From Flavobacteriia bacterium (GTDB lineage Bacteria > Bacteroidota > Bacteroidia > Flavobacteriales > Weeksellaceae), in contig JAECQR010000005.1 of assembly GCA_015999765.1 (NCBI GenBank), positions 62,001-126,000 on the forward strand: DNA of 64,000 bases, read 5' to 3'. Position numbers and translations under genes: made by a program. Each line of letters opens with the position of its first letter. Positions within the stretch are counted from its first letter, which is position 1. Under the pieces are notes generated by a model. That model was not told the origin of the DNA. It worked only from the letters and a program-made list of their open reading frames with translations, and searched no databases. Positions 43,480-52,338 of this stretch are shown in pieces.

Positions 43480-44268
43480 ATGGTACACCAACTCGCTGCC
43501 GTTGACAAACGGGCAAAAATTAAGAAGAATGTTATCGTAGAACCTTTTACCACCATCGCCGGCGATGTAGAAATTGGGGAAGGAACATGGATCGGCTCTA
43601 ATGTAACGATTATGGATGGTGCCAGAATCGGTAACAATTGCCGTATTTTTCCAGGTACCGTAATATCTGCGGTTCCTCAGGATTTAAAATTCGAAGGTGA
43701 AGATACTCAGGTGATTATCGGTGATAATACGACCATCCGCGAATGCGTTACCATAAACCGTGGTACCAAAGCATTGGGTTATACGAAAATAGGAAACGAC
43801 TGCCTGATTATGGCAACCTCACATATTGCACACGACTGTGTGCTCGGCAACGGGGTAATCATCGTAAACGGCTGTGGAATCGCAGGCCATGTTGAAATCG
43901 GTGATTATACTGTAATGGGTGGCCTTTCCGCCGTGCATCAGTTTGGTAAGATCGGTAAACATGTAATGATTTCCGGGGGAACTCTTGTAAGAAAAGATAT
44001 TCCGCCGTATGTGAAAGTGGCAAGAGAACCCATGACTTATGCAGGGATTAATTCTGTAGGATTAAGGAGAAGAGGTTTTACCAATGATAAAATCTTTGAA
44101 ATACAGAAAATTTACCGTGCCATCTTCCAGATGAAAATGAATGTTTCTCAGGCAAGCAGCTATATCGAAAAAGAGATGCTTCCAACCGCGGAACGCGATG
44201 AAATCTTAGAGTTCATCAAAAATTCACCGAGAGGAATTGTAAAAGGGTACGGAACAGGAAAAGAATAA
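43480..44268 (+). CDS. lpxA: UDP-N-acetylglucosamine O-acyltransferase LpxA
   Basis: A 262-residue hexapeptide-repeat acyltransferase, first step of lipid A synthesis. SHIAHDC contains the catalytic His, and the C-terminal helical domain (GINSVGLRRRGF) is typical of LpxA. It starts on the base after the lpxC/fabZ stop. Confidence 0.93.
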   Translation: MVHQLAAVDKRAKIKKNVIVEPFTTIAGDVEIGEGTWIGSNVTIMDGARIGNNCRIFPGTVISAVPQDLKFEGEDTQVIIGDNTTIRECVTINRGTKALGYTKIGNDCLIMATSHIAHDCVLGNGVIIVNGCGIAGHVEIGDYTVMGGLSAVHQFGKIGKHVMISGGTLVRKDIPPYVKVAREPMTYAGINSVGLRRRGFTNDKIFEIQKIYRAIFQMKMNVSQASSYIEKEMLPTAERDEILEFIKNSPRGIVKGYGTGKE

Positions 44269-44293
44269 AGATAATTATTAATGGTAAATTGTT

Positions 44294-44364
44294 AACCATC
44301 AACCATCAACCATCAACCATCAACCATCAACCATCAACTATCAACTATCAACTATCAACTAACT
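44294..44364 (+). repeat. Heptanucleotide tandem repeat between lpxA and efp
   Basis: Six perfect copies of AACCATC (44294-44335), three of AACTATC (44336-44356) and a partial AACT pair reach to 8 bases before the efp ATG. The array fills most of the 104-base gap. The single C-to-T change marks the three downstream copies as a separate expansion. Confidence 0.92.
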
Positions 44365-44372
44365 ATAAATAA

Positions 44373-44936
44373 ATGGCAACAAGCAACGATATTAAAAAAG
44401 GAATGTGTATCGAATTCAGTAATGATATTTTCAAGATCATTGAATTTTTACACGTGAAACCTGGAAAAGGTCCGGCTTTCGTAAGAACAAAAATGAAATC
44501 CGTAACCAACGGAAAAGTTCTGGACAATACTTTTTCTGCAGGTCACAAAATCGACGAGGTTAAAGTAATCACCAGAAAATTCCAGTACCTGTACGAAGAC
44601 GACAATGGTTTTCACTTTATGAACAATGATGATTTCTCTCAAATCTATCTTAACAAAGAAATGATCGAGAACTCACAATTCATGAAAGCAGGTGAAGAAG
44701 TTACCATTATCCTTAAAGAAGCAGACGAATCGCCGCTATCCGCAGAGATCCCGCCGACTGTTTATTTAGATGTTATCGAGGCTGATCCTGGCGTAAAAGG
44801 AAACACAGCAACCAATGCATTGAAAAATGCAATCGTAGAAACCGGCGCCAGAGTAATGGTTCCGCTTTTCATCGAAGCTGGAGACAAAATCAAAGTGAAC
44901 ACCGAAGACGGAAACTATCTGGAACGCGTAAAATAA
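44373..44936 (+). CDS. efp: Translation elongation factor P
   Basis: A 187-residue EF-P with the KOW-like N-terminal domain (PGKGPAFVRTK; Lys32 is the loop-tip residue that is modified in some bacteria) and the C-terminal OB domain ending VNTEDGNYLERVK. It relieves ribosome stalling at proline runs. No -7 box was found between lpxA and efp, so it may be co-transcribed with the lipid A genes. Confidence 0.94.
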   Translation: MATSNDIKKGMCIEFSNDIFKIIEFLHVKPGKGPAFVRTKMKSVTNGKVLDNTFSAGHKIDEVKVITRKFQYLYEDDNGFHFMNNDDFSQIYLNKEMIENSQFMKAGEEVTIILKEADESPLSAEIPPTVYLDVIEADPGVKGNTATNALKNAIVETGARVMVPLFIEAGDKIKVNTEDGNYLERVK

Positions 44937-44941
44937 AAAAT

Positions 44942-44965
44942 GATGGAAGGTGTAAATCTTCCATC
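44942..44965 (+). other. Intercistronic hairpin between efp and the lpxD paralogue
   Basis: An 8-bp perfect inverted repeat (44942-44949 with 44958-44965) with an 8-nt loop starts 6 bases after the efp stop. No T run follows, so it is not a typical terminator; it may protect or process the transcript. Confidence 0.5.
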
Positions 44966-44978
44966 TGCTCATTACAAT

Positions 44979-45881
44979 ATGACCTTCAACCACCCTCAAA
45001 CGCTTAAAAGTATTGCAGATCTCATCGGAGCCCAAATGATTGGCGACGAAAATTTTCCTATTCTTGGGACCAACGAGATTCACCGCGTAAAAGCCGGCGA
45101 AATCGTTTTTGTAAACCATCCGAAATATTACGATAAAGCGCTCAATTCAGATGCCACCATTATTCTTATTGATAAAGTGGTAGACTGTCCTGAAGGCAAA
45201 GCACTTCTGGTTTCAGACGATCCTTTCAGGGATTTCAATAAAATCAATACCCATTTCACGCGGATTTATAATTTCACCCAGGAGCTTCACGACATTGAAG
45301 TGGGCGAAGGAACGCACATTCATCCTTCCGCAGTAATCGGAAACGAAGTAAGAATCGGTAAAAACTGTCTTATTTTCCCAAATGTTGTTATCGGTGACAG
45401 AACGGTTATTGGTGATAATGTCATCATCCAGAGCGGAACGGTTTTAGGTGGCGACGCGTTTTATTACAGAAAACTTAACGGAAATTTCGACCGCCTTATC
45501 TCTGTTGGAAATGTCATTATTGAAGACAATGTGGAAATCGGAAACAACTGTACGATCGACCGCGGCGTTACTGATTCCACTATTATTAGTGAAGGTTCTG
45601 TGCTTGATAATCTCATCCAGATCGGCCACGATACGGTCATTGGAAAAAAAGTACTTATTGCATCACATGCTGCCATCGCCGGCTGCTGCATCATCGAAGA
45701 TGAGGTGACGGTTTGGGGACAGGTGGGCATGGCGTCCGGGAACCGCGTAGGTAAAGGAGCGGTGCTTTTAGGAAAAACCGGTGTAAATAAAGATCTGGAA
45801 GGCGGTAAAACTTATTTCGGGCAGTTAGCGGAAGAATTCAAGCAGTATCTGAGGAAAGAGGTGAAACTGAAAAAGCTTTAA
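44979..45881 (+). CDS. LpxD-like hexapeptide acyltransferase (second copy)
   Basis: About 300 residues with an LpxD-type N-terminal domain (VNHPKYYDKALNS) and a beta-helix with IQIGHDTVIG (catalytic-type His). It differs clearly from the LpxD at 41058. The ATG at 44979 is preferred to 44940, because the extra 13 residues would be encoded by the efp-distal hairpin. It may acylate a second sugar-nucleotide position, or be a non-lipid-A acyltransferase; this is unknown. Confidence 0.8.
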   Translation: MTFNHPQTLKSIADLIGAQMIGDENFPILGTNEIHRVKAGEIVFVNHPKYYDKALNSDATIILIDKVVDCPEGKALLVSDDPFRDFNKINTHFTRIYNFTQELHDIEVGEGTHIHPSAVIGNEVRIGKNCLIFPNVVIGDRTVIGDNVIIQSGTVLGGDAFYYRKLNGNFDRLISVGNVIIEDNVEIGNNCTIDRGVTDSTIISEGSVLDNLIQIGHDTVIGKKVLIASHAAIAGCCIIEDEVTVWGQVGMASGNRVGKGAVLLGKTGVNKDLEGGKTYFGQLAEEFKQYLRKEVKLKKL

Positions 45882-45954
45882 GGAAACATTAAAGTTATTG
45901 AAAAACATAACGAATAAAATAATTGATAATTTTTTTTTAACTCGGCAGATTCAG

Positions 45955-45962
45955 TAAATTTG
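45955..45962 (+). promoter_or_regulatory. -7 box TAAATTTG of sucD
   Basis: TAAATTTG ends 38 nt before the sucD ATG at 46001. A T-rich tract takes the -33 place. Confidence 0.5.
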
Positions 45963-46000
45963 TGAGAGTTAATATTACGAATAAATTTAAAAAATATAAG

Positions 46001-46873
46001 ATGTCAGTATTAGTAAACAAAGATTCTAAAGTAATCGTACAGGGCTTTACAGGAAACGAAGGAACGTTCCACGCAGGACAGATGATTGAATACGGAACCA
46101 ACGTTGTAGGCGGTGTAACTCCGGGAAAAGGTGGTTCTGAGCATTTGGGAAAACCGGTTTTCAATACCGTTGCTGAAACTGTTGAAAAAGCGGGTGCAAA
46201 TGTTTCCATTATTTTCGTTCCCCCTGCATTCGCTGCAGACGCGATTATGGAGGCTGCTGATGCAGGAATTAAAGTAATCGTTTGTATTACTGAAGGAATT
46301 CCTGTAGAAGATATGGTGAAAGTAAAAGCTTATATTGCTGACAGAGACTGCAGACTTATCGGACCAAACTGCCCGGGAATTATTACTTCAGACGAAGCTA
46401 AAATCGGTATTATGCCAGGTTTTGTTTTCAAAAAAGGTAGAGTAGGAATCGTTTCCAAATCAGGAACTTTAACGTACGAAGCTGCAGACCAGGTTGTAAA
46501 AGCCGGTTACGGAGTTTCTACCGCAATCGGAATCGGTGGTGATCCAATCATCGGAACAACTACCAAAGATGCTTTAGAATTATTCATCAACGATCCTGAA
46601 ACTGATGCAGTGGTAATGATCGGAGAAATTGGTGGTAACCTGGAGGCTGAAGCAGCAAGATGGTACAAAGCCAGCGGTTCTACAAAACCTGTTGTTGGTT
46701 TTATCGCAGGCCAAACTGCACCTAAAGGAAGAACAATGGGTCACGCAGGTGCTATTGTAGGCGGAGATGATGATACAGCACAGGCAAAAATGGCCATCAT
46801 GAGAGAGAACGGAATCAACGTGGTAGATTCACCAGCCGAAATCGGTTCTACCGTGGCTCAGGTTTTAGGATAA
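46001..46873 (+). CDS. sucD: Succinate-CoA ligase alpha subunit
   Basis: A 290-residue subunit with a CoA-binding domain ([12 protein letters not shown]) and the phospho-His248 in [10 protein letters not shown]. It makes succinate and a nucleoside triphosphate from succinyl-CoA in the TCA cycle, with SucC encoded elsewhere. The start at 46001 gives the standard length; the longer frame begins inside the promoter box. Confidence 0.94.
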   Translation: MSVLVNKDSKVIVQGFTGNEGTFHAGQMIEYGTNVVGGVTPGKGGSEHLGKPVFNTVAETVEKAGANVSIIFVPPAFAADAIMEAADAGIKVIVCITEGIPVEDMVKVKAYIADRDCRLIGPNCPGIITSDEAKIGIMPGFVFKKGRVGIVSKSGTLTYEAADQVVKAGYGVSTAIGIGGDPIIGTTTKDALELFINDPETDAVVMIGEIGGNLEAEAARWYKASGSTKPVVGFIAGQTAPKGRTMGHAGAIVGGDDDTAQAKMAIMRENGINVVDSPAEIGSTVAQVLG

Positions 46874-46895
46874 TATTTCCCAATCAATTCAATAA

Positions 46896-46929
46896 AGCGT
46901 TCCGAATAATTTCGGGGCGCTCTTTTTTT
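46896..46929 (+). terminator. Terminator after sucD
   Basis: A 10-bp stem with two G-T pairs (46896-46905 with 46912-46921) is followed by seven Ts. Confidence 0.85.
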
Positions 46930-46942
46930 ATTCAATATTTTT

Positions 46943-46950
46943 TATCTTTG
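46943..46950 (+). promoter_or_regulatory. -7 box TATCTTTG of the beta-barrel gene
   Basis: TATCTTTG lies 15 nt before the ATG at 46966, just after the sucD terminator; no -33 TTG. Confidence 0.5.
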
Positions 46951-46965
46951 TTCATAAACACCATT

Positions 46966-47631
46966 ATGAAAAATAAACTTTTAATCACCTCGGCACTCTG
47001 TGCAGCAACCTTTCTGTCCGCACAGATTGATTTCCGGAGTACAAGATTCGGTATTACCGGCGGAGGAACATACTCGCGGGTCAGTAATGCGCACAATCCG
47101 TCCGGACCAATTTTCTCCGGCTTTGGCGGCGTGTTGGCTTTAATTCCTGTAGACAATAACGATCAGTTTTATCTGCAGCCAGGTATTGAATATTTGGGTG
47201 CCGGCGAAACCGGAAAAGATAAGGATGCGAAAGGTACAGCAGGTTATGATGCGGTTTACGCAAATAACTACATCAGTGTACCTGTTTATTTTAAAGGTTA
47301 CTTTTCCGAAGCAGAATCAGAGTTTTTTGGGATTGCGGGTCCGAAATTTAATTTCCTGATCAATCAGAATATTAAAAATGCCCCGTTAAGATATACTGAA
47401 GAAGGTGATCCAGTTACCGGTATTAATGGCAAAGCTGCCAGTTTTAATTTTGCTGTAGGTCTGGGTATAGGGTTTTCTTATAAAAGAATGCTCGAAATTA
47501 CCGGCCGTTACGATATCGGTTTAACTAATACCTATGAAGGCTTAAAGAATGAGCAAACCGGTGATCCAAATATTGGTAAGAAAAAATCAGAACAGGTTCT
47601 CAGCGTTGGCCTGAGCTATATCTTTCAGTAA
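46966..47631 (+). CDS. Outer-membrane beta-barrel protein (PorT-like domain)
   Basis: 221 residues with a signal peptide (to LSAQ) and alternating amphipathic strands ending in an aromatic (LSVGLSYIFQ), the pattern of an outer-membrane barrel of the OMP_b-brl/PorT-like type. It is a single-gene unit bounded by terminators. The specific role is unknown; membership in T9SS is not shown by the sequence. Confidence 0.78.
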   Translation: MKNKLLITSALCAATFLSAQIDFRSTRFGITGGGTYSRVSNAHNPSGPIFSGFGGVLALIPVDNNDQFYLQPGIEYLGAGETGKDKDAKGTAGYDAVYANNYISVPVYFKGYFSEAESEFFGIAGPKFNFLINQNIKNAPLRYTEEGDPVTGINGKAASFNFAVGLGIGFSYKRMLEITGRYDIGLTNTYEGLKNEQTGDPNIGKKKSEQVLSVGLSYIFQ

Positions 47632-47651
47632 TAGCTTTACAGATCTAAAGA

Positions 47652-47687
47652 AAAATCCCGTCAAATTATTTTGACGGGATTTTCTTT
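47652..47687. terminator. Bidirectional terminator between convergent genes
   Basis: A 14-bp perfect stem (47652-47665 with 47670-47683) with a 4-nt loop, A-rich on the left and T-rich on the right, so it can serve both the barrel gene and the ABC permease. Confidence 0.85.
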
Positions 47688-47702
47688 ATCTTAATCTCAG
47701 CT

Positions 47703-49019
47703 TTAACTTCTGATCCATTTCCAAAGTTCTTTTGCACTTGCTTTGTTGCCGTACATCAGGATTCCTACGCGATAAACTTTAGCGGCAATATAAATCATAA
47801 CTAAAGTTGAGATCACAAGCAGAAACATTGAAAGGGCAATCTGCCACCCCGGTACACCAAACGGAATTCTCGCAATCATAGCCACGGGCGAGGTAAATGG
47901 TATAATCGAGAGCCAAAATCCAAGCGGCCCTTCCGGATTATTCATGATCGTGAAGCTTCCATACATTCCCACCATTAAAGGAATTATGGCAAAAAGGGTA
48001 AACTGCTGGGTCTCCGTTTCGTTGTCGACTGCTGAACCAATCGCGGCGTACATCGAACTGTAAAAAATATAGCCCAGAAGGAAGAAAACAATAAAAATGA
48101 AAATAATCAATGGAACATTCATGTCCAGAAGAATATGAGAAACTTCAGATGCTGTTTGCTTAAAATCGAAAGATTTCATCATCTCGGCCGACTGTTCGCC
48201 ACCCGGAATGTTCTTCTGCATCGCTGAAAAACCAGTGTTCAGAAACAATGCGCCCAAAACCGACATCGTGATCCAAATACTGAACTGGGTGAGCGCGACT
48301 AAAGTTACGCCCAGAATTTTCCCCATCATCAATTCAAAAGGTTTTACAGATGAAATAATAATTTCAACCACACGGTTGTTTTTTTCCTCTAAAACACTGC
48401 GCATCACGCGGACTCCGTAAATAATGATGAACATAAAAACCGCATACATCAGCACCATACTTAATCCGGATTTTACCCCGAAATCAAGATCAGAATCTGC
48501 TTTGGAATTTTCTACAATATTTTGAGTGTTGAGGTTGAAATTTTTATCAAGATTGATGATTTGGTCTTCAGAAATCCCCAACTTCTTTATTTTTTCCTGC
48601 TTTATGATTCTCGATAAATCAGCTGCCACACTCATTTTCGTGTCGAAACCGATTTTTTTATTAATGAGCAGTTTGGTATTTTTCTCCAGTTCATCAAAAT
48701 TGTTGTCCTGAAGTTCCGGAATTACGAGAAGTCCCTCAATACCGGTCATATCCTTTAAGGTTGAGGTTAACACTCTTTCATTTTCTTTGGGAACAAAAAC
48801 GTATTTTATTGATTCGTCGCTGTTCAGATTTCCTACAAATAATCCGCTCCTGTCGACTACATTGAAGGTGCTCTTACTTTCATTCGCTTTAAAAAGAAAC
48901 GCGATAAAAGCCCCGAAGCCAATCATCAGCACCGGTGCAAGAAGCGTAAGAATAATAAATGATTTTTTCTTTACCTGGGTAAGATATTCTCTTTTGGTAA
49001 TCAGAAATATATTTTTCAT
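47703..49019 (-). CDS. ABC-2 type transporter permease, NatB-like
   Basis: 438 residues: one N-terminal helix (20-42), a large extracytoplasmic domain, then about five to six helices from residue ~190. MRSVLEEKNNRVVEIIISSVKPFELMMGKILG is split over the first cytosolic loop and is typical of the NatB/YhaP group. It is paired with the ATPase 15 bases upstream. It likely exports an unidentified small molecule or ion. Confidence 0.85.
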   Translation of the reverse strand: MKNIFLITKREYLTQVKKKSFIILTLLAPVLMIGFGAFIAFLFKANESKSTFNVVDRSGLFVGNLNSDESIKYVFVPKENERVLTSTLKDMTGIEGLLVIPELQDNNFDELEKNTKLLINKKIGFDTKMSVAADLSRIIKQEKIKKLGISEDQIINLDKNFNLNTQNIVENSKADSDLDFGVKSGLSMVLMYAVFMFIIIYGVRVMRSVLEEKNNRVVEIIISSVKPFELMMGKILGVTLVALTQFSIWITMSVLGALFLNTGFSAMQKNIPGGEQSAEMMKSFDFKQTASEVSHILLDMNVPLIIFIFIVFFLLGYIFYSSMYAAIGSAVDNETETQQFTLFAIIPLMVGMYGSFTIMNNPEGPLGFWLSIIPFTSPVAMIARIPFGVPGWQIALSMFLLVISTLVMIYIAAKVYRVGILMYGNKASAKELWKWIRS

Positions 49020-49034
49020 GAAATTGTTTTGAAA

Positions 49035-49952
49035 TTATTTTTTACCTGCTGAAACTGCATTGATAAATACCTCATTCATGCTCGGGATTTTTTCGTCAAA
49101 AGATCTTATTTTTCCAGCTTTCATCAGTTCATTCAACAAAATATTCTGGTCGTTGTCATTTTTTAAATCAAATGAAACCAGTTGGTTTTCCGTGGAATAG
49201 TTGTCGACATGAAACTTATTTTTAAAACGTTCAAAGCCCTCAGTATTTACTTCAGAAAGTGTCACCCCGAAAATGTTTTTCTTGAACTGTTCGCGCACAT
49301 CAAATACTTTTCCGTCTAAAACCTTTTTTGCATGATCAATCAAAGCTACGGAATCGCACATTTCTTCCACGCTTTCCATGCGGTGTGTTGAAAGGATAAT
49401 GGTTGTACCGTTATTCTTTAAATTCAGGATCTGGTCTTTAATCAAATTGGCATTCACAGGATCAAAACCTGAAAAGGGTTCATCCAGGATCAGAAGTTTG
49501 GGACGGTGCAGCACCGTTACAACAAACTGAATTTTCTGCGCCATTCCTTTCGAAAGTTCACTGAGTTTTTTCTTCCACCACTGGTCGATTTCCAATTGCT
49601 CGAACCAGTACTTTGCCTGGCTCAGCGCGTCATTTTTACTCATCCCTTTCAGTTCCCCGAAATACAGAATCTGGTCGCCGACCGACATGTTTTTATAAAG
49701 GCCACGTTCTTCCGGCATGTAACCGATCTGTTTGATGTGATCAGGATTCAGTTTTTGATTATTGATGAAAACCTCACCGGAATCTGCCTGAGTAATCTGA
49801 TTGATGATTCTTATGAAAGTGGTTTTACCGGCACCGTTTGGGCCCAGAAGTCCATAAATACTTGCTTCAGGAACTTCGATAGAAAAATTTTCGAGCGCCA
49901 GTTTTTTTCCGGCGTTATAAGTCTTGGTAACATTTTCTGCTTTCAGCATCAA
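49035..49952 (-). CDS. ABC transporter ATP-binding protein, NatA-like
   Basis: 305 residues with Walker A GPNGAGKTT, signature LSKGMAQKIQ, Walker B LLILDEPFSGFDP and the switch His (STHRMES). The C-terminal extension (~215-305) is typical of NatA/CcmA-type exporters. First gene of a two-gene unit with the permease. Confidence 0.9.
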   Translation of the reverse strand: MMLKAENVTKTYNAGKKLALENFSIEVPEASIYGLLGPNGAGKTTFIRIINQITQADSGEVFINNQKLNPDHIKQIGYMPEERGLYKNMSVGDQILYFGELKGMSKNDALSQAKYWFEQLEIDQWWKKKLSELSKGMAQKIQFVVTVLHRPKLLILDEPFSGFDPVNANLIKDQILNLKNNGTTIILSTHRMESVEEMCDSVALIDHAKKVLDGKVFDVREQFKKNIFGVTLSEVNTEGFERFKNKFHVDNYSTENQLVSFDLKNDNDQNILLNELMKAGKIRSFDEKIPSMNEVFINAVSAGKK

Positions 49953-50017
49953 AATAATTTTAAGTATTAGTCCTCAAATGACCCGGAAAGTTACGGAATT
50001 TATATCCTTTGGATGTT

Positions 50018-50374
50018 TCAGATGCTCTGACCGAATGTGAGCAAATTGTAATCAGGATCGAGTAGTGAGAATTCTTTCTGTCCCCAGGGTTTTATTTGAA
50101 GCGGCGCGTTGGGATGAATCTGGACGTTCTGATTTAGAAGATCTTCATAAAGTTCTTCAATATTATTCGTCCTTAGATAAATCTGTCCGTAATTTTCTTT
50201 GATATCCAGTTCTTGGAATTCAAAAAAATGAATTTCAACCTCGTCTTTCTTCAACATCAGATATCCATCATAATCTGTGATTCCTATATTCTGAAAACCT
50301 AATTGGTTGACATAATAATCTTGAGTCACGATTTTATCGCGCATCGGAAGTTTAGGATGAATATGGGTAAGCAT
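50018..50374 (-). CDS. VOC/glyoxalase-bleomycin resistance fold protein
   Basis: 118 residues with the beta-alpha-beta3 VOC pattern (HIHPKLPMRD, IGITDYDGYLMLKKDEVEIHFFEF, FSLLDPDYNLLTFG). Small VOC proteins of this size are often annotated as bleomycin resistance proteins, but the ligand cannot be deduced. It lies 29 bases downstream of dusB, so it is probably co-transcribed. Confidence 0.82.
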   Translation of the reverse strand: MLTHIHPKLPMRDKIVTQDYYVNQLGFQNIGITDYDGYLMLKKDEVEIHFFEFQELDIKENYGQIYLRTNNIEELYEDLLNQNVQIHPNAPLQIKPWGQKEFSLLDPDYNLLTFGQSI

Positions 50375-50403
50375 CTTTTAAATTTTTATGAAGTGTACAA
50401 ACT

Positions 50404-51402
50404 TTAATCTGTCTGAAACTGAAAAGTGCTGTAGAAGTTGGAGGCTTCTGCAATCACTTCATCCATTTCCTCCAAGGTGAAAACCTCAAGGAATTTTCTT
50501 CGGAAATCTTTAAAATGCGGGATTCCGCGGAAATAATTGCTGTAGTGCTGGCGCATTTCAATTAAACCTAAACGTTCGCCTTTCCATTCCATGCTCCATT
50601 CTGCATGTTGCCGAACCGCCTGAAGTCTTTGAGCGATAGTAGGTTCTGGCAATTTTTCACCGGTTTCAAAAAAATGTTTGACTTCATTGAAAATCCATGG
50701 ATAACCAATTGCACCGCGACCGATCATAATGCCGTCGCAGTCGTATTTCTGCTTATATTCCAGTGCTTTTTCCGGAGAATCTACGTCACCGTTTCCGAAA
50801 ATGGGAATTTCGATATTCGGATTGTTTTTTACCTTCGAAATATAATCCCAGTCGGCTTCTCCTTTATACATCTGGGCGCGTGTCCTGGCATGGATGGTAA
50901 GAGCTTTAATACCGACATCCTGAAGCCGTTCCGCCACTTCCATAATGTTGATCGTCCCGGTGTCCCAGCCTAGACGTGTTTTCACGGTTACAGGCAGATG
51001 AGTCGAATTTACCACAGCTTTTGTGAGACGGATCATGAGGTCAATATCCTTCAGAACGCCTGCACCGGCGCCTTTACAAACCACTTTTTTTACGGGACAT
51101 CCGAAATTGATATCCACCAAATCAGGATTTACAGCTTCAACAATTTTTGCGGAAAGTGCCATGGCTTCTTCATCTCCCCCGAAAATCTGTATGCCTACTG
51201 GTTTTTCGTAATCGAAGATATCAAGTTTCTTTTTGCTTTTCATCGCATCACGAATCAAACCTTCGGAAGAAATAAATTCCGAATACATCAGGTCTGCACC
51301 GTGCATTTTACATAGCCGGCGAAAAGGCGGATCCGAAACATCTTCCATAGGCGCGAGCAGAAGAGGGAAGTCCGGAAGTTCAATATTGCCGATTTTTATC
51401 AT
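50404..51402 (-). CDS. dusB: tRNA-dihydrouridine synthase DusB
   Basis: 332 residues, FMN-dependent: APMEDVSDPPFR, DINFGCPVKKVVCKGAGAG (active-site Cys in NFGCP), TVKTRLGW, TIHARTR and GNGDVDSPE. It reduces uridines in the tRNA D-loop. A -7 box lies only four bases upstream of the start codon. Confidence 0.93.
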   Translation of the reverse strand: MIKIGNIELPDFPLLLAPMEDVSDPPFRRLCKMHGADLMYSEFISSEGLIRDAMKSKKKLDIFDYEKPVGIQIFGGDEEAMALSAKIVEAVNPDLVDINFGCPVKKVVCKGAGAGVLKDIDLMIRLTKAVVNSTHLPVTVKTRLGWDTGTINIMEVAERLQDVGIKALTIHARTRAQMYKGEADWDYISKVKNNPNIEIPIFGNGDVDSPEKALEYKQKYDCDGIMIGRGAIGYPWIFNEVKHFFETGEKLPEPTIAQRLQAVRQHAEWSMEWKGERLGLIEMRQHYSNYFRGIPHFKDFRRKFLEVFTLEEMDEVIAEASNFYSTFQFQTD

Positions 51403-51406
51403 GGTG

Positions 51407-51414
51407 CAAAGATA
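51407..51414 (-). promoter_or_regulatory. -7 box of dusB abutting the start codon
   Basis: CAAAGATA on plus (TATCTTTG on minus) lies four bases before the dusB ATG, so the transcript should be leaderless or nearly so. A T-rich stretch occupies the -33 region. Confidence 0.6.
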
Positions 51415-51452
51415 ATTTTTTTGAACGGAAGACAGAAACGTTAAAAAAAGCA

Positions 51453-51484
51453 GATAAAAAAAAACAGACCTTACCAGTCTGTTT
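51453..51484 (-). terminator. Terminator of the 51505-53511 unit (minus strand)
   Basis: An 8-bp stem (51462-51469 with 51477-51484) is followed on the minus strand by a long T run. Confidence 0.82.
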
Positions 51485-51504
51485 GTTATTGATGTTGAAC
51501 CATT

Positions 51505-51708
51505 TTAATCAAAATCGTGATGGGTGTCGTCTTTTGAATTTTTATGCACAAACCACATCCCGATGGTGAGGCCTACAACGCCGGCAACAGCCGTCATGAG
51601 CGCACGCTCGAGTCTATCTGGCATATTATTTCCCACGTAATTCATCAGAAACAAAATCAAAAAGGTGATTATGGCAACGACTAAGAATTTTTTACTTCTA
51701 ATATTCAT
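51505..51708 (-). CDS. Small two-helix membrane protein, unknown (67 aa)
   Basis: Basic N-terminus, hydrophobic helices at residues 8-24 and 36-53, and an acidic, His-rich end (DDTHHDFD). No family recognised. It overlaps the stop of the DUF3575-like gene by one base (TAATG), which supports real, coupled translation. Confidence 0.7.
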   Translation of the reverse strand: MNIRSKKFLVVAIITFLILFLMNYVGNNMPDRLERALMTAVAGVVGLTIGMWFVHKNSKDDTHHDFD

Positions 51709-52334
51709 TACTTTAATTTATAAGATATCATTATGCCGCCCTTATAAGGAATCCACTCACCGCTTCGATTATAAACCCGTTCGGGATCAGTGTCGTACCG
51801 CACACCTAAATACTTGTGGAATCCCTTGTAATAGCTTTGGGCGGTACCGGCACCAAGAAATAGATCCATATTAAGGGTTTCGCTAAGTTTAAACTGATAG
51901 CCTATAACACCCCCCAGAAAGAATGAGAATCCGTCCTGATAAAGGTCGGCACTGTCATAAATTGGTGACCCTGGCTCCCATTGGAAGGCACCGCCCCAGT
52001 AATTCCACTTCTGTATTTTATAGCGGGCAAAAGAGAGATTAGCACCTAAATACCAATGTTTAAAGGTTTCATTAAAATAATAACGTGTGTCCGCACCAAG
52101 CATATAGACTTGCGCATATTTCCCTGCAAATGATTTCCATGGGGAAATAAATACTTCGCCCTGAAGAGTCATTTTTTTACTCAACTGATACTCGAGTCCC
52201 GCATTTAAAACGCCGACCGGAAGAAATACCGTATTGGCTTTTACGTAAAGTTTTTTGGAGATGGAATCTTGTTGCTGAGCTTGGGTCAACGATAGAATAG
52301 AAAAGGCAAATGCCAAAAATAGCTTTTTCAACAC
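51708..52334 (-). CDS. DUF3575-like outer-membrane protein
   Basis: 208 residues with a signal peptide (cleaved near TQAQ) and KANTVFLPVGVLNAGLEYQ followed by repeated amphipathic strands, ending ISYKLK. The N-terminal pattern and length match DUF3575 proteins, predicted small barrels of Bacteroidota. It follows the thioredoxin-fold gene after 4 bases. A second member is at 55477. Confidence 0.75.
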   Translation of the reverse strand: MLKKLFLAFAFSILSLTQAQQQDSISKKLYVKANTVFLPVGVLNAGLEYQLSKKMTLQGEVFISPWKSFAGKYAQVYMLGADTRYYFNETFKHWYLGANLSFARYKIQKWNYWGGAFQWEPGSPIYDSADLYQDGFSFFLGGVIGYQFKLSETLNMDLFLGAGTAQSYYKGFHKYLGVRYDTDPERVYNRSGEWIPYKGGIMISYKLK

Positions 52335-52338
52335 TCAA

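Noticed and set aside
44294-44364. Possible CRISPR-like array
   Set aside because: The repeats are 7 bases and directly adjacent with no spacers, so it is a simple tandem repeat.
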